From Ischnura elegans (lineage: Eukaryota > Arthropoda > Insecta > Odonata > Coenagrionidae), in assembly GCF_921293095.1 (NCBI RefSeq), contig NC_060251.1:42141644-42205643 (forward strand): a stretch of DNA of 64,000 nt, in the 5' to 3' direction. This document shows positions 55,300 through 64,000 of the stretch, in pieces. The notes below the pieces were generated by a model. The model was not told the DNA's origin. It made no database searches and saw only the letters and a program-made list of their open reading frames with translations. Position numbers and translations under genes: made by a program. The first letter of the stretch is position 1, and each line of letters starts with the position of its first letter.

Positions 55300-55440
55300 A
55301 CGGTGATAACTTTACAGAGTCACCCGCGACGCACAAATTGTGCGAAAAATCCACAGAGAAAAAAATCAGTCACCTTGACCAGGATCCCAGTTCAAAGTTT
55401 GGGCTTTGCTCTCTGGCTGTGGTGCGGTGCTCACGATTTG
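55300..55440 (-). repeat. tRNA-derived SINE copy 1 of a divergent (head-to-head) pair
   Basis: On the minus strand CTTTGAACTGGGATCC-like T-arm sequence is followed by GGTCAAGGTGACTGATTTTT and CTCTGTGGATTTTTCGCAC. The tail matches 63,290-63,350. Confidence 0.6.
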
Positions 55441-55514
55441 GACTGCTGGTCGCATAATATGCTCAGCAGTCCATACCCTCTTGTCCGGTGTAGTCCACAA
55501 AATTCCACAGGGGA

Positions 55515-55640
55515 GAATAATGCCTTGGAGGCTTAACTGGCTGAAGTACTCGGTGGGATATCGAGGGATCCGGGTTCGGATCCTGATCAAGGGGAATGAT
55601 TATTTTCTCAGTGGACTTTTCGGGAGAGAGAGAGAGTCTC
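55515..55640 (+). repeat. tRNA-derived SINE copy 2 of the pair
   Basis: GGATCCGGGTTCGGATCC (B box), then AAGGGGAATGATTATTTTC and CAGTGGACTTTTCGGGAG. Same family as 55,300-55,440 and 63,254-63,430; opposite orientation to its neighbour. Confidence 0.6.
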
Positions 55641-55775
55641 TCTAGGAATCCCACAGCCGCCGACTGCTTAGTTTTCCGGGGAATTGTGTTAATTTGGTAT
55701 GAGCTCTATCTTCACCTATTCAAACCAACCTTTCAGATTCAGTAGGCACAGCTAGGTTTCTGTGTTGTCCTCCTC

Positions 55776-56135
55776 ATCGATTCATCTTCATGATGACAGT
55801 TTAGCCAGCATTGCAAGCAGTGGCAGATACAGAAAAAACTCAAGTGGGTCTCAAAAGATATCTTGAGCTGCTTTTACTTTTATTGTACTAAAAAAATAAT
55901 CAAGTCACATGCAAATGTTAAGAAAGTTATATTTATACTGATTATACACGACAATGCCATTTTATGACACAAAAAGGTTACAATTGTGGTTCTGCAATTT
56001 TTGGCAATGCAGGCGGTCCTCAAGGGGGGGCGTGCACCCAACATATGTATCCACCACTGGTTGCAGCAGGCGCCTTCAGGTTTGAAGAAGCCTGCTGCAA
56101 TGCTGATGAAACTGCTGTCACAAAGATGAATCAAC
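55776..56135. mobile_element. Foldback element split by a hAT-like MITE
   Basis: Left half (55,776-55,817) CGATTCATCTTCATGATG and GACAGTTTAGCCAGCATTGCA pairs with the right half ending 56,135 (CAATGCTGATGAAACTGC, AAGATGAATCAACG). The MITE at 55,818-56,059 lies between them. Confidence 0.6.
55818..56059. mobile_element. hAT-like MITE, same family as 4,057 but inverted
   Basis: Termini CAGTGGCAGATACAG and TGTATCCACCACTG. Flanks ATTGCAAG and GTTGCAGC share five of eight positions. The interior (AAGATATCTTGAG, CAATTGTGGTTCTGCAAT) matches the 4,057 copy in reverse. Confidence 0.75.
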
Positions 56136-56457
56136 GTGGGGAACAACCCAGAGGCCTACTGTGCCTACTGCTCCACTCCACGGAAGCCTCCATCAACAAC
56201 CTTTGGGTTGAATATATGAGTGAGAGAGTGTTGTGACTGAGTGATATCTACAACGCCAGGCCAAGTGAACTGAAGCTGATACTTGATAGTTCATTGAGCC
56301 TTAGCCTGCTCTCAGGCCATTCAACTCTTTGCCTCTCCAGAGTTATGCCATGACTGTGGACAGTATGATGCCGGCCTCGGAGGCGGAGAAGTCCTCACCT
56401 GCCAAACATGAGTTTGCTGGCTCAAGTCTCGCCTGAATATGTTGCCCCTATCCAGGG

Positions 56458-56720
56458 CAGTGGCGTATCCAGGGGGGTGGTCCAGGGGGTTTGGACCCCC
56501 CAAAATATAAAAACACAATTATTTTCCTTCATTAAAGAAAACAAAATAATGAAAAATCATGAATTTACAAAATATTTTTTTAACAATTGAAGTTTTTTCG
56601 ATTAGGAAATGTGTTAAAATCAGTTTAAAACCCATTACTTAGTAATCTGTTTTTCAAAATTTTCCCCTACCCCTCGGTTTATGATCCCCCCCCCAAATAA
56701 AATTCCTGGCTGCGCCACTG
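56458..56720. mobile_element. hAT-like MITE with exact 8-bp target duplication
   Basis: Termini CAGTGGCGTATCCAGG and CCTGGCTGCGCCACTG are flanked by ATCCAGGG at 56,450-56,457 and 56,721-56,728. 263 bp. Same family as 15,968 in the opposite orientation. Confidence 0.9.
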
Positions 56721-57041
56721 ATCCAGGGTATGGTTATTTGTACACATGTAATTGTTAAATTATTGAAAAAGCCAATGTGCTATTTTCGGTGGTATGGAAA
56801 TAAGTAAATAAATGTCTTGAAATAATAACTATGGGCTCACATGGTACCTTCAGTGGCATCAAACTGCTAATGTAGACACGTTGCCCATTTCCATGCACAC
56901 AGGGCAGTCTCATTTGCAATATAAAAGTAACATTAAGGGCTCCAAGCCATGCTAGCTATTGCTGACAGCTTGCCGTTGGCACATAGCCAGAAATTTGCTT
57001 CTGGGAAAGCTTTGGTGGACTGCGGGTTGCCTATACTGATA

Positions 57042-57753
57042 CAGTAAAACCTCTATGTAGTGAACTTCTTTACATCATAAACCTCCATTCTTCATACCAC
57101 CCCTACAGTCCCGTCAGATTTACATGTAAATATATAGGCAAACCTCTATATAGTGAACCTCTTTATCTTGTAAAACCTCCACTTATCATACCAAGGAGAC
57201 ACCCCCAAGACGGCCTTAAATTACCTCCAAAAATCGTACCGAAACAACTAGAGACCATTAATGCAGCCGCGATTACGTACATGGAATGACATTTTAAGCA
57301 ATAAATGTTTCACGCTTATTTTTTTCTCTTATTCACCTTTAATATGCTGTAATTTTCAGGTTAACCATTAGTTATGACCATGTTGTTCCGTATGAGAGCA
57401 TACCTAACAGTAAATAAGAAAAAGGTATCCAACAATCCTAATCATCTTCAGAGGCTGTTGAATTAAGAGAGATCACATCGTTTTCTCTTGAACGATGGTA
57501 AAAATCATGCGATAGCGCTCACTTTCTGTAATTATTAAATAATAAATATGTGTTCACTAACATGTTATGTGTTTAAACAAATATGCATGCATGTTTGTTT
57601 AAACACATAAATATAAGACGGTAGTGCCTTTTCTTTTCTGAAGGATATGAAAAAATGGTGCCTATCACTGAAACCTCTCTATAGTGAGCCTCCATACATC
57701 AAATTGCCCAAATTTTGATCCCCTTCATTACAATCTAAAGAGGTTTTATACTG
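57042..57753. mobile_element. Tigger/pogo-like non-autonomous element
   Basis: Starts CAGTAAAACCTCTATGTAG and ends AGAGGTTTTATACTG. TA precedes the left end; the right flank is CA, a likely mutated TA. An AAACCTCTATATAGTGAACC block recurs at about 57,131. 712 bp, non-coding. Confidence 0.7.
57566..57609. repeat. 44-bp near-perfect palindrome
   Basis: TATGTGTTTAAACAAA arms with a GCATGC core; a single mismatch in 22 paired positions. Lies inside the Tigger-like element. Confidence 0.75.
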
Positions 57754-58085
57754 CATATTGTTTTCAATAAGCACATGGAAATCCATACATTTCATTGAAT
57801 CCGCTTTGTTTTAGATTGACTGGCATTGCGGAATGTAACTTCATTGAAAAATGAAATGTCAGAGGATATGTGTCCCTGGGCTATAGTGATTTTCCATGCA
57901 TTGCTGGTAGTTGCCACAAGGTGAATATTTTTGGGGATTGAGAAGGGGTTGCCCCCTGGCTACGTGCCTGGGATGCCTTTGAGTATAGGAGCGCATGGAG
58001 TGGACACCGAGTAACATTATTCTGGATGGTTTGAAAACAACCATAGCCACTCCATATTAGTATAAAATTAAATAAAGAGAAATAG

Positions 58086-58450
58086 CATGCTTCACTCCAT
58101 CATCATCATCATCACTGGTCAACAATTCTCAGATTGGTTTGATGCAGCTCTCCATTCCTCTCTCCTATCGACTAGTCTTTCATATTGACATATTCGTTCT
58201 CTTTTACATTCTTCATAACCTGTCCTAAGTACATGACTCGTTCGGGACTGTCCCTTGCCGGTCTTCCCTTCCACTTGTCCTATGATTTTATCATCTGGGC
58301 ATCATGCCTCATAATGTGACCAACTTAGTTGTCCCATCTCCTCCTTAATATTTTTAGAAGAATTCTCTATTCGCCCGCTCTCCTCAGCACTTCCTCATTA
58401 CGTACTCTACTAATCCATTTTATCCTCATCTTTCTTCGGTAGCTTCACTC
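58086..58450 (-). mobile_element. LINE/SINE 3' region with (CAT)n end
   Basis: CATCATCATCATCACTGGTC followed by GGTTTGATGCAGCTCTCC and CT-rich sequence is a minus-strand 3' end of a non-LTR element. The fragment at 25,977 looks related. The CT-rich part may be antisense RTE-like coding sequence. Confidence 0.5.
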
Positions 58451-59420
58451 CATTATTATTAGATACACAATTGGCACTGCCACACATGATGGAATCCACA
58501 ATACACTATTTAGACAGAAAATTACTGTGAATAAAAAGAATACTTATGTTTAACATCAAGAGGCCTGAATTCTTAGGTCACTTCACCCTGAGACAATCAC
58601 TGAGTCCTGATTCCTAAAGAATAGGTGTGAAGATATTTTGGTAGGATAGTATACTCTGAATAAGAATAAGAGCATGTCTTGAATATCATATGTATGGATA
58701 CTCTTGTAAGCACTAACAAGGAACATTCACAAAGTGTCCTCCGCCAATTTCGTTCAAAATTGGTAGGACAGTAGTGTTCCATAATTAATGGGAATTTGCA
58801 AAATTTCCCGTGCCCTTAAGCCCTGTGAGCCGAGATATCTGCATCCAAAGTTACGTGCCGGCCACCCTTTCTGAGGTGAGGGGCCCCTCACTCACGGGCC
58901 GGCAGCGGCGTCCCTGCCGGAAAGCGCTAGAGGGAAGGCCAGCGGGCGGTCCGGGCGTCAGTGGTCTACCATCCTCTCGCTGACAAGAAGCGGAGGAAAG
59001 ATAGAAATTATGGATTTTTAAGGCATCCAAGAATGACAATCACCATAGCCCAGTTTCCCTAGAATTCATAAATGATAAATGCAGATAATTTTCCCGTGAC
59101 CGATTGATAAATTTCCATAAAAAATAATAAATGTAGTTCAAAAGATGTGTATTCTGTAAGCTTAATAGGAAGGGCCAGGTTCGTAGAAAGCAGAGTGAGA
59201 TGACAAGTCAGACGTCTGGTTCCACACATTTAATTCACAGCGCACAGGTATAATCTCCCCCTCCGACATACAGCATAAGACTCTCCTTGCCTATTCCCTC
59301 CAAGAGGCTGCCTCCCATGTTGCGTCTGTCTTGTTACCCTCTCGGCATCTTCCTATTGGCTGGAAAAGGCCGCATGGTTATGCATCTCCTACATCTTCCC
59401 ACGCCAAGATACTGCAACGT
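58451..59420. other. Intergenic; GC-rich island at 58,855-58,990
   Basis: The island (GGCCGGCAGCGGCGTCC) does not match rRNA or a recognisable gene. The rest is unremarkable. Confidence 0.35.
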
Positions 59421-59425
59421 GTTAA

Positions 59426-59656
59426 CCCGTCAACGCCCACGGGTGCCATATGGCACCCAGTGCAGTGCCGAGCCAATACTCCTCTAATGCATTTAATATG
59501 TGAATTTTAGCATGCATTTCGGTGCACATACTTAGTTGAAGGTTTCCTCTATTATTCAGTCAGTTTGGATTATGTTCATTGTGTTGAGCTCATATGTATC
59601 ATATTTTATATAAGTGAAATATGTGCGAATTTCAAAAAACTTTAGGTGCTGACGGG
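59426..59656. mobile_element. piggyBac-like MITE (TTAA target)
   Basis: CCCGTCAACGCC and GGTGCTGACGGG termini are flanked by TTAA on both sides (59,422-59,425 and 59,657-59,660). A subterminal 18-bp palindrome GGGTGCCATATGGCACCC lies near the left end. 231 bp, non-coding. TTAA plus CCC termini fits piggyBac. Confidence 0.78.
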
Positions 59657-59854
59657 TTAAACGACATAGAGTGCTAGAGAAACACGCGGAGATCAATTCT
59701 CACGCGAGAGGTTGCAAGGTGTTAATCGGGGTAGGGTGTTGGAGGCATGCACGAGGACGGATCCCACGCTAGAGGTTGCAAGGTGTTATGAGTTTCAGGA
59801 CTCGACCCATCACTTGAACGTGACTCTGCGTCTAATTGTTCCGTTATCCAGAGA

Positions 59855-59896
59855 GCGAAACCATAGAGTAAGTATATACTTACTCTATGGCGAAAC
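59855..59896. repeat. 28-bp perfect palindrome flanked by 7-bp direct repeats
   Basis: CATAGAGTAAGTAT and its complement form a loopless palindrome (59,862-59,889). GCGAAAC lies immediately on each side (59,855-59,861 and 59,890-59,896). Confidence 0.8.
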
Positions 59897-60529
59897 CGAG
59901 CTGACACGAGACGGCAAGCGACACCCTTACACTCTGTTAATTATGACTGTCCGACTTATGACCACCCAAAGTTATGACCAAAATCATTTTTTAAATAACT
60001 TTTGAAAAATCCCCGCAATTCCTCTTTGACTTCAATGGATTTACTTTTTCTACAAATAAAAATTTTGTCAAATAATTATTCCATGCTTCCCGTACCCAGG
60101 TCATAACTACACCCTACTACACTATATAACTACACATAATTTGATGCTGAATCCGGTCCTGCACTTCCTTCATAATTGTTAATGTTTTGGAGAAAGAGTT
60201 AACTAGGGATGAGATCCCTGTCACTCGGGTCTCACCAATTGACTGACTGAGGCTCCAGAAAAAATCATTTGAATCTGTGGATCTTTTTCACAACACTGAT
60301 AGGCATTCATCTATTTCATATATCTTGCAATTAGTCAGAGACTATGATAAGAAGTTAAATGAGAGGGGGCCTTAATGCCAGGAAAGTATACCCGAGGGTC
60401 AATATGAACCTCTCCAAGGTCTAACTCAGTAGGGAAATTTCCTAAACAAATAAACAACTGTCCCACTTTGACCCCGCCTATTTCCATCACTCATGCAAGC
60501 CTTTGCCAGGAAGACATGAAAGAGAAACA

Positions 60530-60975
60530 AGGACGGATCCAGGATTTTTTTCTTGGGGGGGCACAATTAAGGGTCTGACAGGCAAATGGTCTTCTTATGT
60601 TTGAGATAAAAAAACAACATACAGTACGGTTATTGTATGAAACATTCTCTTGATTTTAATATAAAAGTTATTAATATGAAAATATATTATAATAAGTTTT
60701 AAATATAATATTGACGGTTTTTGAGGCACTTTCCCACTTGGGCGATGCTTTTTTTTTAGCGCTTTATAGTGAATAATAATTTTTTATTCACCGAACTGGC
60801 AATATACATTGCATGGTTGATGTTGCATAGAATGACCAATGGCAGGCAAATCTGTCTTCTTGACTTGGGCTCAATACACAAAACAAAATTAAAGTGATGA
60901 TAACCATATTAAACATCTTGCTTATTTTATTAGCATCTGGGGGGGTGCATGTGTCCCACCTGAATTGGCCTAAGA
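60530..60975. mobile_element. Decayed hAT-like MITE
   Basis: ACGGATCCAGGATTTTTTTC with a G run at the left and a G run followed by GTGTCCCACCTGAATTGGCC at the right resemble degraded termini of the CAGTGGCGGATCCAGG type. No target duplication found. Confidence 0.45.
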
Positions 60976-61406
60976 GGGGAAAATATTTGCTTCAGTTCTT
61001 CCTCAACTGAAGGGCTTTTTATTAAGTGAATGGTATATCAAGGTATGGCACATATATATGGCACATGTATCAAATGTAAAGTAACCAATTTCTAGACCAT
61101 GCGAAGTTCTAATATGTCAACTAATAGTTCTTGATTTTGGCGAAGAAAATATTTTCCATCTCTTCCTATTATTCTCCTGAAAAGGAGGAAGATTGAGAGT
61201 GGATCTAAGATATAGAGTAGATACAAAGGATAGGTATATCTAGGTTTTCTACAATTTACAGGAACTGAACTAATTTTGAAGGACAAAAATCATCGTTATC
61301 CCTCAGTGAGATTTTTTACAGATGAGGCATGAGCTGCGAATTATTTTAGTTATAATGAGCGGAATAAACTCCATCTCTTGTTCCTTAAAAAAATTGAATG
61401 CAATGA

Positions 61407-61438
61407 AAAAGTGGAATGATAATTATCATTCCACTTTT
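61407..61438. repeat. 32-bp perfect palindrome
   Basis: AAAAGTGGAATGATAA followed directly by its complement; no loop, no mismatch. Confidence 0.8.
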
Positions 61439-61609
61439 ATTTTTTCAGAAAGGAATCGTATGGAAGCATAAAAAGTAAATATATTTAATTTTTAGAAGTT
61501 TATTTGAATTTATTTATTAATAATATAAGAAATTACATGATTATTCATGTTTAAGTTTGTATTTTGATTCCTTTCGCAATTTTGACATAGGTTTTAAGTT
61601 TAAATTTAG

Positions 61610-61745
61610 CGCTATTTAAGGTTGTGTTCGCGGTTGACGTGGCTCGTTTTGCGCATGCGCAGATCGACCTTACGTGGCACAGCTGGGTCAGAGTATGAAG
61701 TCGGAGAAAATGTTACATTAATTTTTGCCCTTGTTAAATGTATTT
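61610..61745 (+). promoter_or_regulatory. Promoter of the downstream gene, perfect NRF-1-type site
   Basis: GCGCATGCGC at 61,651-61,660 is the consensus palindrome bound by NRF-1 and the insect homologue Ewg. Local CpG content is high against AT-rich flanks and no TATA box is evident. A donor-like TTT|GTAAGT at 61,746 could end a 5' UTR exon spliced to 62,114. Promoter role is inferred. Confidence 0.55.
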
Positions 61746-62113
61746 GTAAGTTTTAACAGTACGTATATAAGATTCGTAAGCAAATGGAGCTTCTATTAAT
61801 ATTGTGAAATTATTCTTACTGCCTTTCGCTGTCTTGTAATTGCTTAATTCAGTGCTGAATGACTTATATGCAAACCGAATTACTCAATCTCATTGACAAT
61901 TGATGTCGTTGTTATTGTTTTTGTTGAAATGAATGTATAGCAATATGTGGGCTTTGAGTGTGATATATTTTACAGTCAATTGTGTATTTTATGGAAATCG
62001 TGGGAAGTAAACCCTTTCCATGAAGTTAAAACAGTAAAAGTTGTAAGCCTGATTCGTAATTGCTTTTCTGCTACTCAATTTCCCACACTAAAGCGTCTTT
62101 GTTATATTTTCAG

Positions 62114-62522
62114 AGTTATTTGGTCATTATGAATCCTCAATATATGCCAATGCAACCCCAGTATGGAGCTCCAGACCAAGGCTACAATGCACCGAATAGT
62201 TATGGCCAGCAAAATCCTCAGTCATATCCTCCACCACATGGAACAATGATGCCGCAAAATTATCCACCAAGCTACAGCAACGATGGTGGATCCATTGAAA
62301 GACATCCAGGCATGTCTCCATTGGATAACCCAAATCAGGGTCAATCTGCACCGCCGCTTCCTGGAATGGCACCGGCACCCAACACTCAATTTCAGAGATT
62401 TCCTCCTCCAGGAGCACCGCCTACTATGGCTAGTCAAGCCCCTGTGAGCTCCATGGGACCAGATAAATCTTCACATTTGGGAGGAGGCTCTGTATCAAAT
62501 GGACCCATTTCATCTCCTAGAG
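62114..62522 (+). CDS. First coding exon of a Pro/Gln-rich protein, Sec24C/D-like candidate
   Basis: The exon begins after the acceptor TATATTTTCAG; ATG is at 62,129 and the donor AGAG|GTAAAG at 62,523, ending in phase 1. The 131 residues are rich in Pro, Gln, Asn, Tyr, Gly and Met (MNPQYMPMQPQYGAP, SYPPPHG, PPPGAPP) with no catalytic motif. Such disordered N-termini are typical of Sec24 COPII coat subunits, which select cargo at ER exit sites, and the MNPQY-type start fits Sec24C/D. Other Pro/Tyr-rich proteins such as annexin A7/A11-like or Sec31-like remain possible. The diagnostic Sec23/24 zinc-finger and trunk exons would lie beyond 64,000. The exon itself is well supported; the name is tentative. 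Confidence 0.55.
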
Positions 62523-64000
62523 GTAAAGCCATTTTATTTTGGTAATTGACGTTAGAGATGAATTTCTGTTAGCTATGTTTTTTGTTCCATGGAAAACATA
62601 GGCATTAAATCCATCCATTTTTCGATGTAAATGTGTCCCACGTATGATACCGATATAATCTGTGGATCAGTATGTTGATATGTATGGTGACAATATGGTT
62701 GAGTACGTGTTAATGATTGGTACTGGTGATACCATATGTATCATTTTCTGATATTTATAGATGATCAATTTCTTTAACCGCTCGAACTCCTCTCTTAAAT
62801 TTGCTAGGATTTTAATAATTATGCTGTAATTGAGTGGCATTTTTTTTACCTGATTTCGTGATATATATCTAGGAAATTGAAATGATTTCACTGTGTATAC
62901 TGCATGATTTTTTATGTAAAATTCAGTCTGAACTTTTTCCCTGTATGCTGAGGGCCCAGAATGTAATATTGAATGTATTTTTAGTGCATATTTGAAGTGT
63001 AGCACTTGTGGATTTTTGAGGAACTTCAGTGGTGTCTACATTATCAGCTGTGATTTATCTTTACTTAATTTTTTTTACCTCCACCCATTATGGAATTATT
63101 CAAGGAAATGACTTTGGACTAGCCAAGTTAGACAGTTTCACCTTTAAATGTGAAAATTCACTAAAGGATAAATCATGTGCCTTGACCTATATTCTAACTC
63201 GGATTGTCCAAGCTACTCTACCAAAGATTCCACAGAAGAAGATGCCTTTTTAGATTTAGTAGTTAGATAACTGGTGTGAATGTTGGGGGATCTGGGTTCA
63301 AATCCCAGTTGAGGCCAATGATTTTTTTCTCTGTGCAGTTTTTGTGCATTATCCAAATCTTATGTTATTCTTTCTGCATGCTTATCCTGTCTGATGCAGA
63401 TAGTCTTAGCTGTCAGTTGCCACCTTAAACAATATAACAACTAAGTCTAGTATGTGGGATAATTCCTTTTTGACGATACTTTGATACGGGTTGAACTAAT
63501 CATGACAGGTGCTTCATTGAAACAAAGCAAGTGCTATTTATGTGTACATGAATGTGCAAAAGGGGAATTGATCAATTCTGGAGAAATTTTTGTCATTGCA
63601 GAAACAGTGGGAGCCTTTCAAAATACCAAGCTGGTTATCCCTCAAATTAATGGAAAGCTAAGTTATCAAGTCCAAAGTAATACTCGAATCGTATTCTGAA
63701 GAGCATGGAAAATTCCAATACTAATCAGTGTCATATCTGGCAGTTACCCTCTTTTGACTCCCTTCTTCCATTGGGTTGACTCTGTCCCTGACCCTAAAAA
63801 GCTTTACCCAGTTTTGTCAGAAATCTTGACTTTTAAAATCCATATCCCTCTTTTATCTCACTCAATGCCAATGCCTTGAATTCAAGGTATCCCACTCAAG
63901 CCTAGGATGCACATTCCTTGAATTCAAGGCATCGGTCCCCTTATGTTTCTTAGCCCACCTTCTGTCTCCGCATCTTCTGCTGTACCATGCGACTGTGCCC
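62523..64000 (+). other. Intron of the downstream gene; no further exon seen
   Basis: AT-rich sequence with a SINE at 63,254-63,430 and a paired 14-bp palindrome (CCTTGAATTCAAGG at 63,874 and 63,916). Frames at 63,029 and 63,481 lack flanking splice sites and family resemblance. Confidence 0.4.
63254..63430 (+). repeat. tRNA-derived SINE
   Basis: TAGTTAGATAACTGG is A-box-like, and CTGGGTTCAAATCCCAG is a good T-arm/B box at about 63,291-63,307. A shared tail (GGCCAATGATTTTTTTCTC, GTGCAG) and CTGTCTGATGCAGATAG follow. It matches the pair at 55,300-55,640 and the remnant at 42,205. Confidence 0.65.

Noticed and set aside
58855..58990. rRNA or gene-associated CpG island
   Set aside because: GC-rich but no rRNA core sequence recognised and no exon nearby.
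63029..63699. Possible second exon of the downstream gene
   Set aside because: Frames at 63,029-63,253 and 63,481-63,699 lack acceptor and donor sites in the needed phase and show no Sec24-like sequence.

Overview
The window is animal nuclear DNA, most likely from an arthropod and probably an insect. The reasons are long GT-AG introns, many non-LTR retrotransposons, MITEs and tRNA-derived SINEs, and no operons or prokaryotic signals. The species cannot be named from the sequence. Most open frames are chance or belong to transposons. Only two host genes can be supported.

Positions 1-29,400 are a nest of transposable elements. The dominant family is a CR1/L2-type LINE. One apparently intact copy (about 19,422-24,474) has an ORF1 with an SGNH-esterase domain and an ORF2 with AP-endonuclease and reverse transcriptase. 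Around it lie more than a dozen 5'-truncated copies on both strands, all ending in the same two-hairpin tail and a (TGTAGA)n microsatellite. Among them sit TTA-flanked Harbinger-like MITEs, 8-bp-TSD hAT-like MITEs, foldback elements, a Penelope-like fragment, SINE remnants and a 102-bp minisatellite.

Positions 29,440-50,900 hold a sphingomyelin synthase gene on the + strand. A GC/CpG-rich block at 29.4-30.3 kb is a plausible promoter and non-coding first exon. Five coding exons (39,987-48,925) join in frame into a 470-residue multipass enzyme whose catalytic His, His and Asp are all present. Its introns carry an RTE-like LINE, a second CR1 lineage, foldback MITEs, long palindromes and a local duplication.

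Positions 50,900-61,500 are intergenic: a mariner relic carrying a hAT-like MITE in its terminal repeat, a Tigger-like element, a piggyBac-like MITE, several hAT-like MITEs, SINE pieces and short perfect palindromes.

Positions 61,600-64,000 begin a second + strand gene. There is a perfect NRF-1-type site at 61,651, and the first coding exon (62,129-62,522) encodes a Pro/Gln-rich N-terminus like those of Sec24C/D COPII proteins; the gene runs off the window.

The most interesting signals are in the CR1 element. ORF2 has no usable AUG, and the end of ORF1 contains a U UUU UUA slippery heptamer in the right frame to join the two ORFs by -1 frameshifting. The element's 3' hairpin keeps its pairing through compensatory changes between lineages found in this same window.
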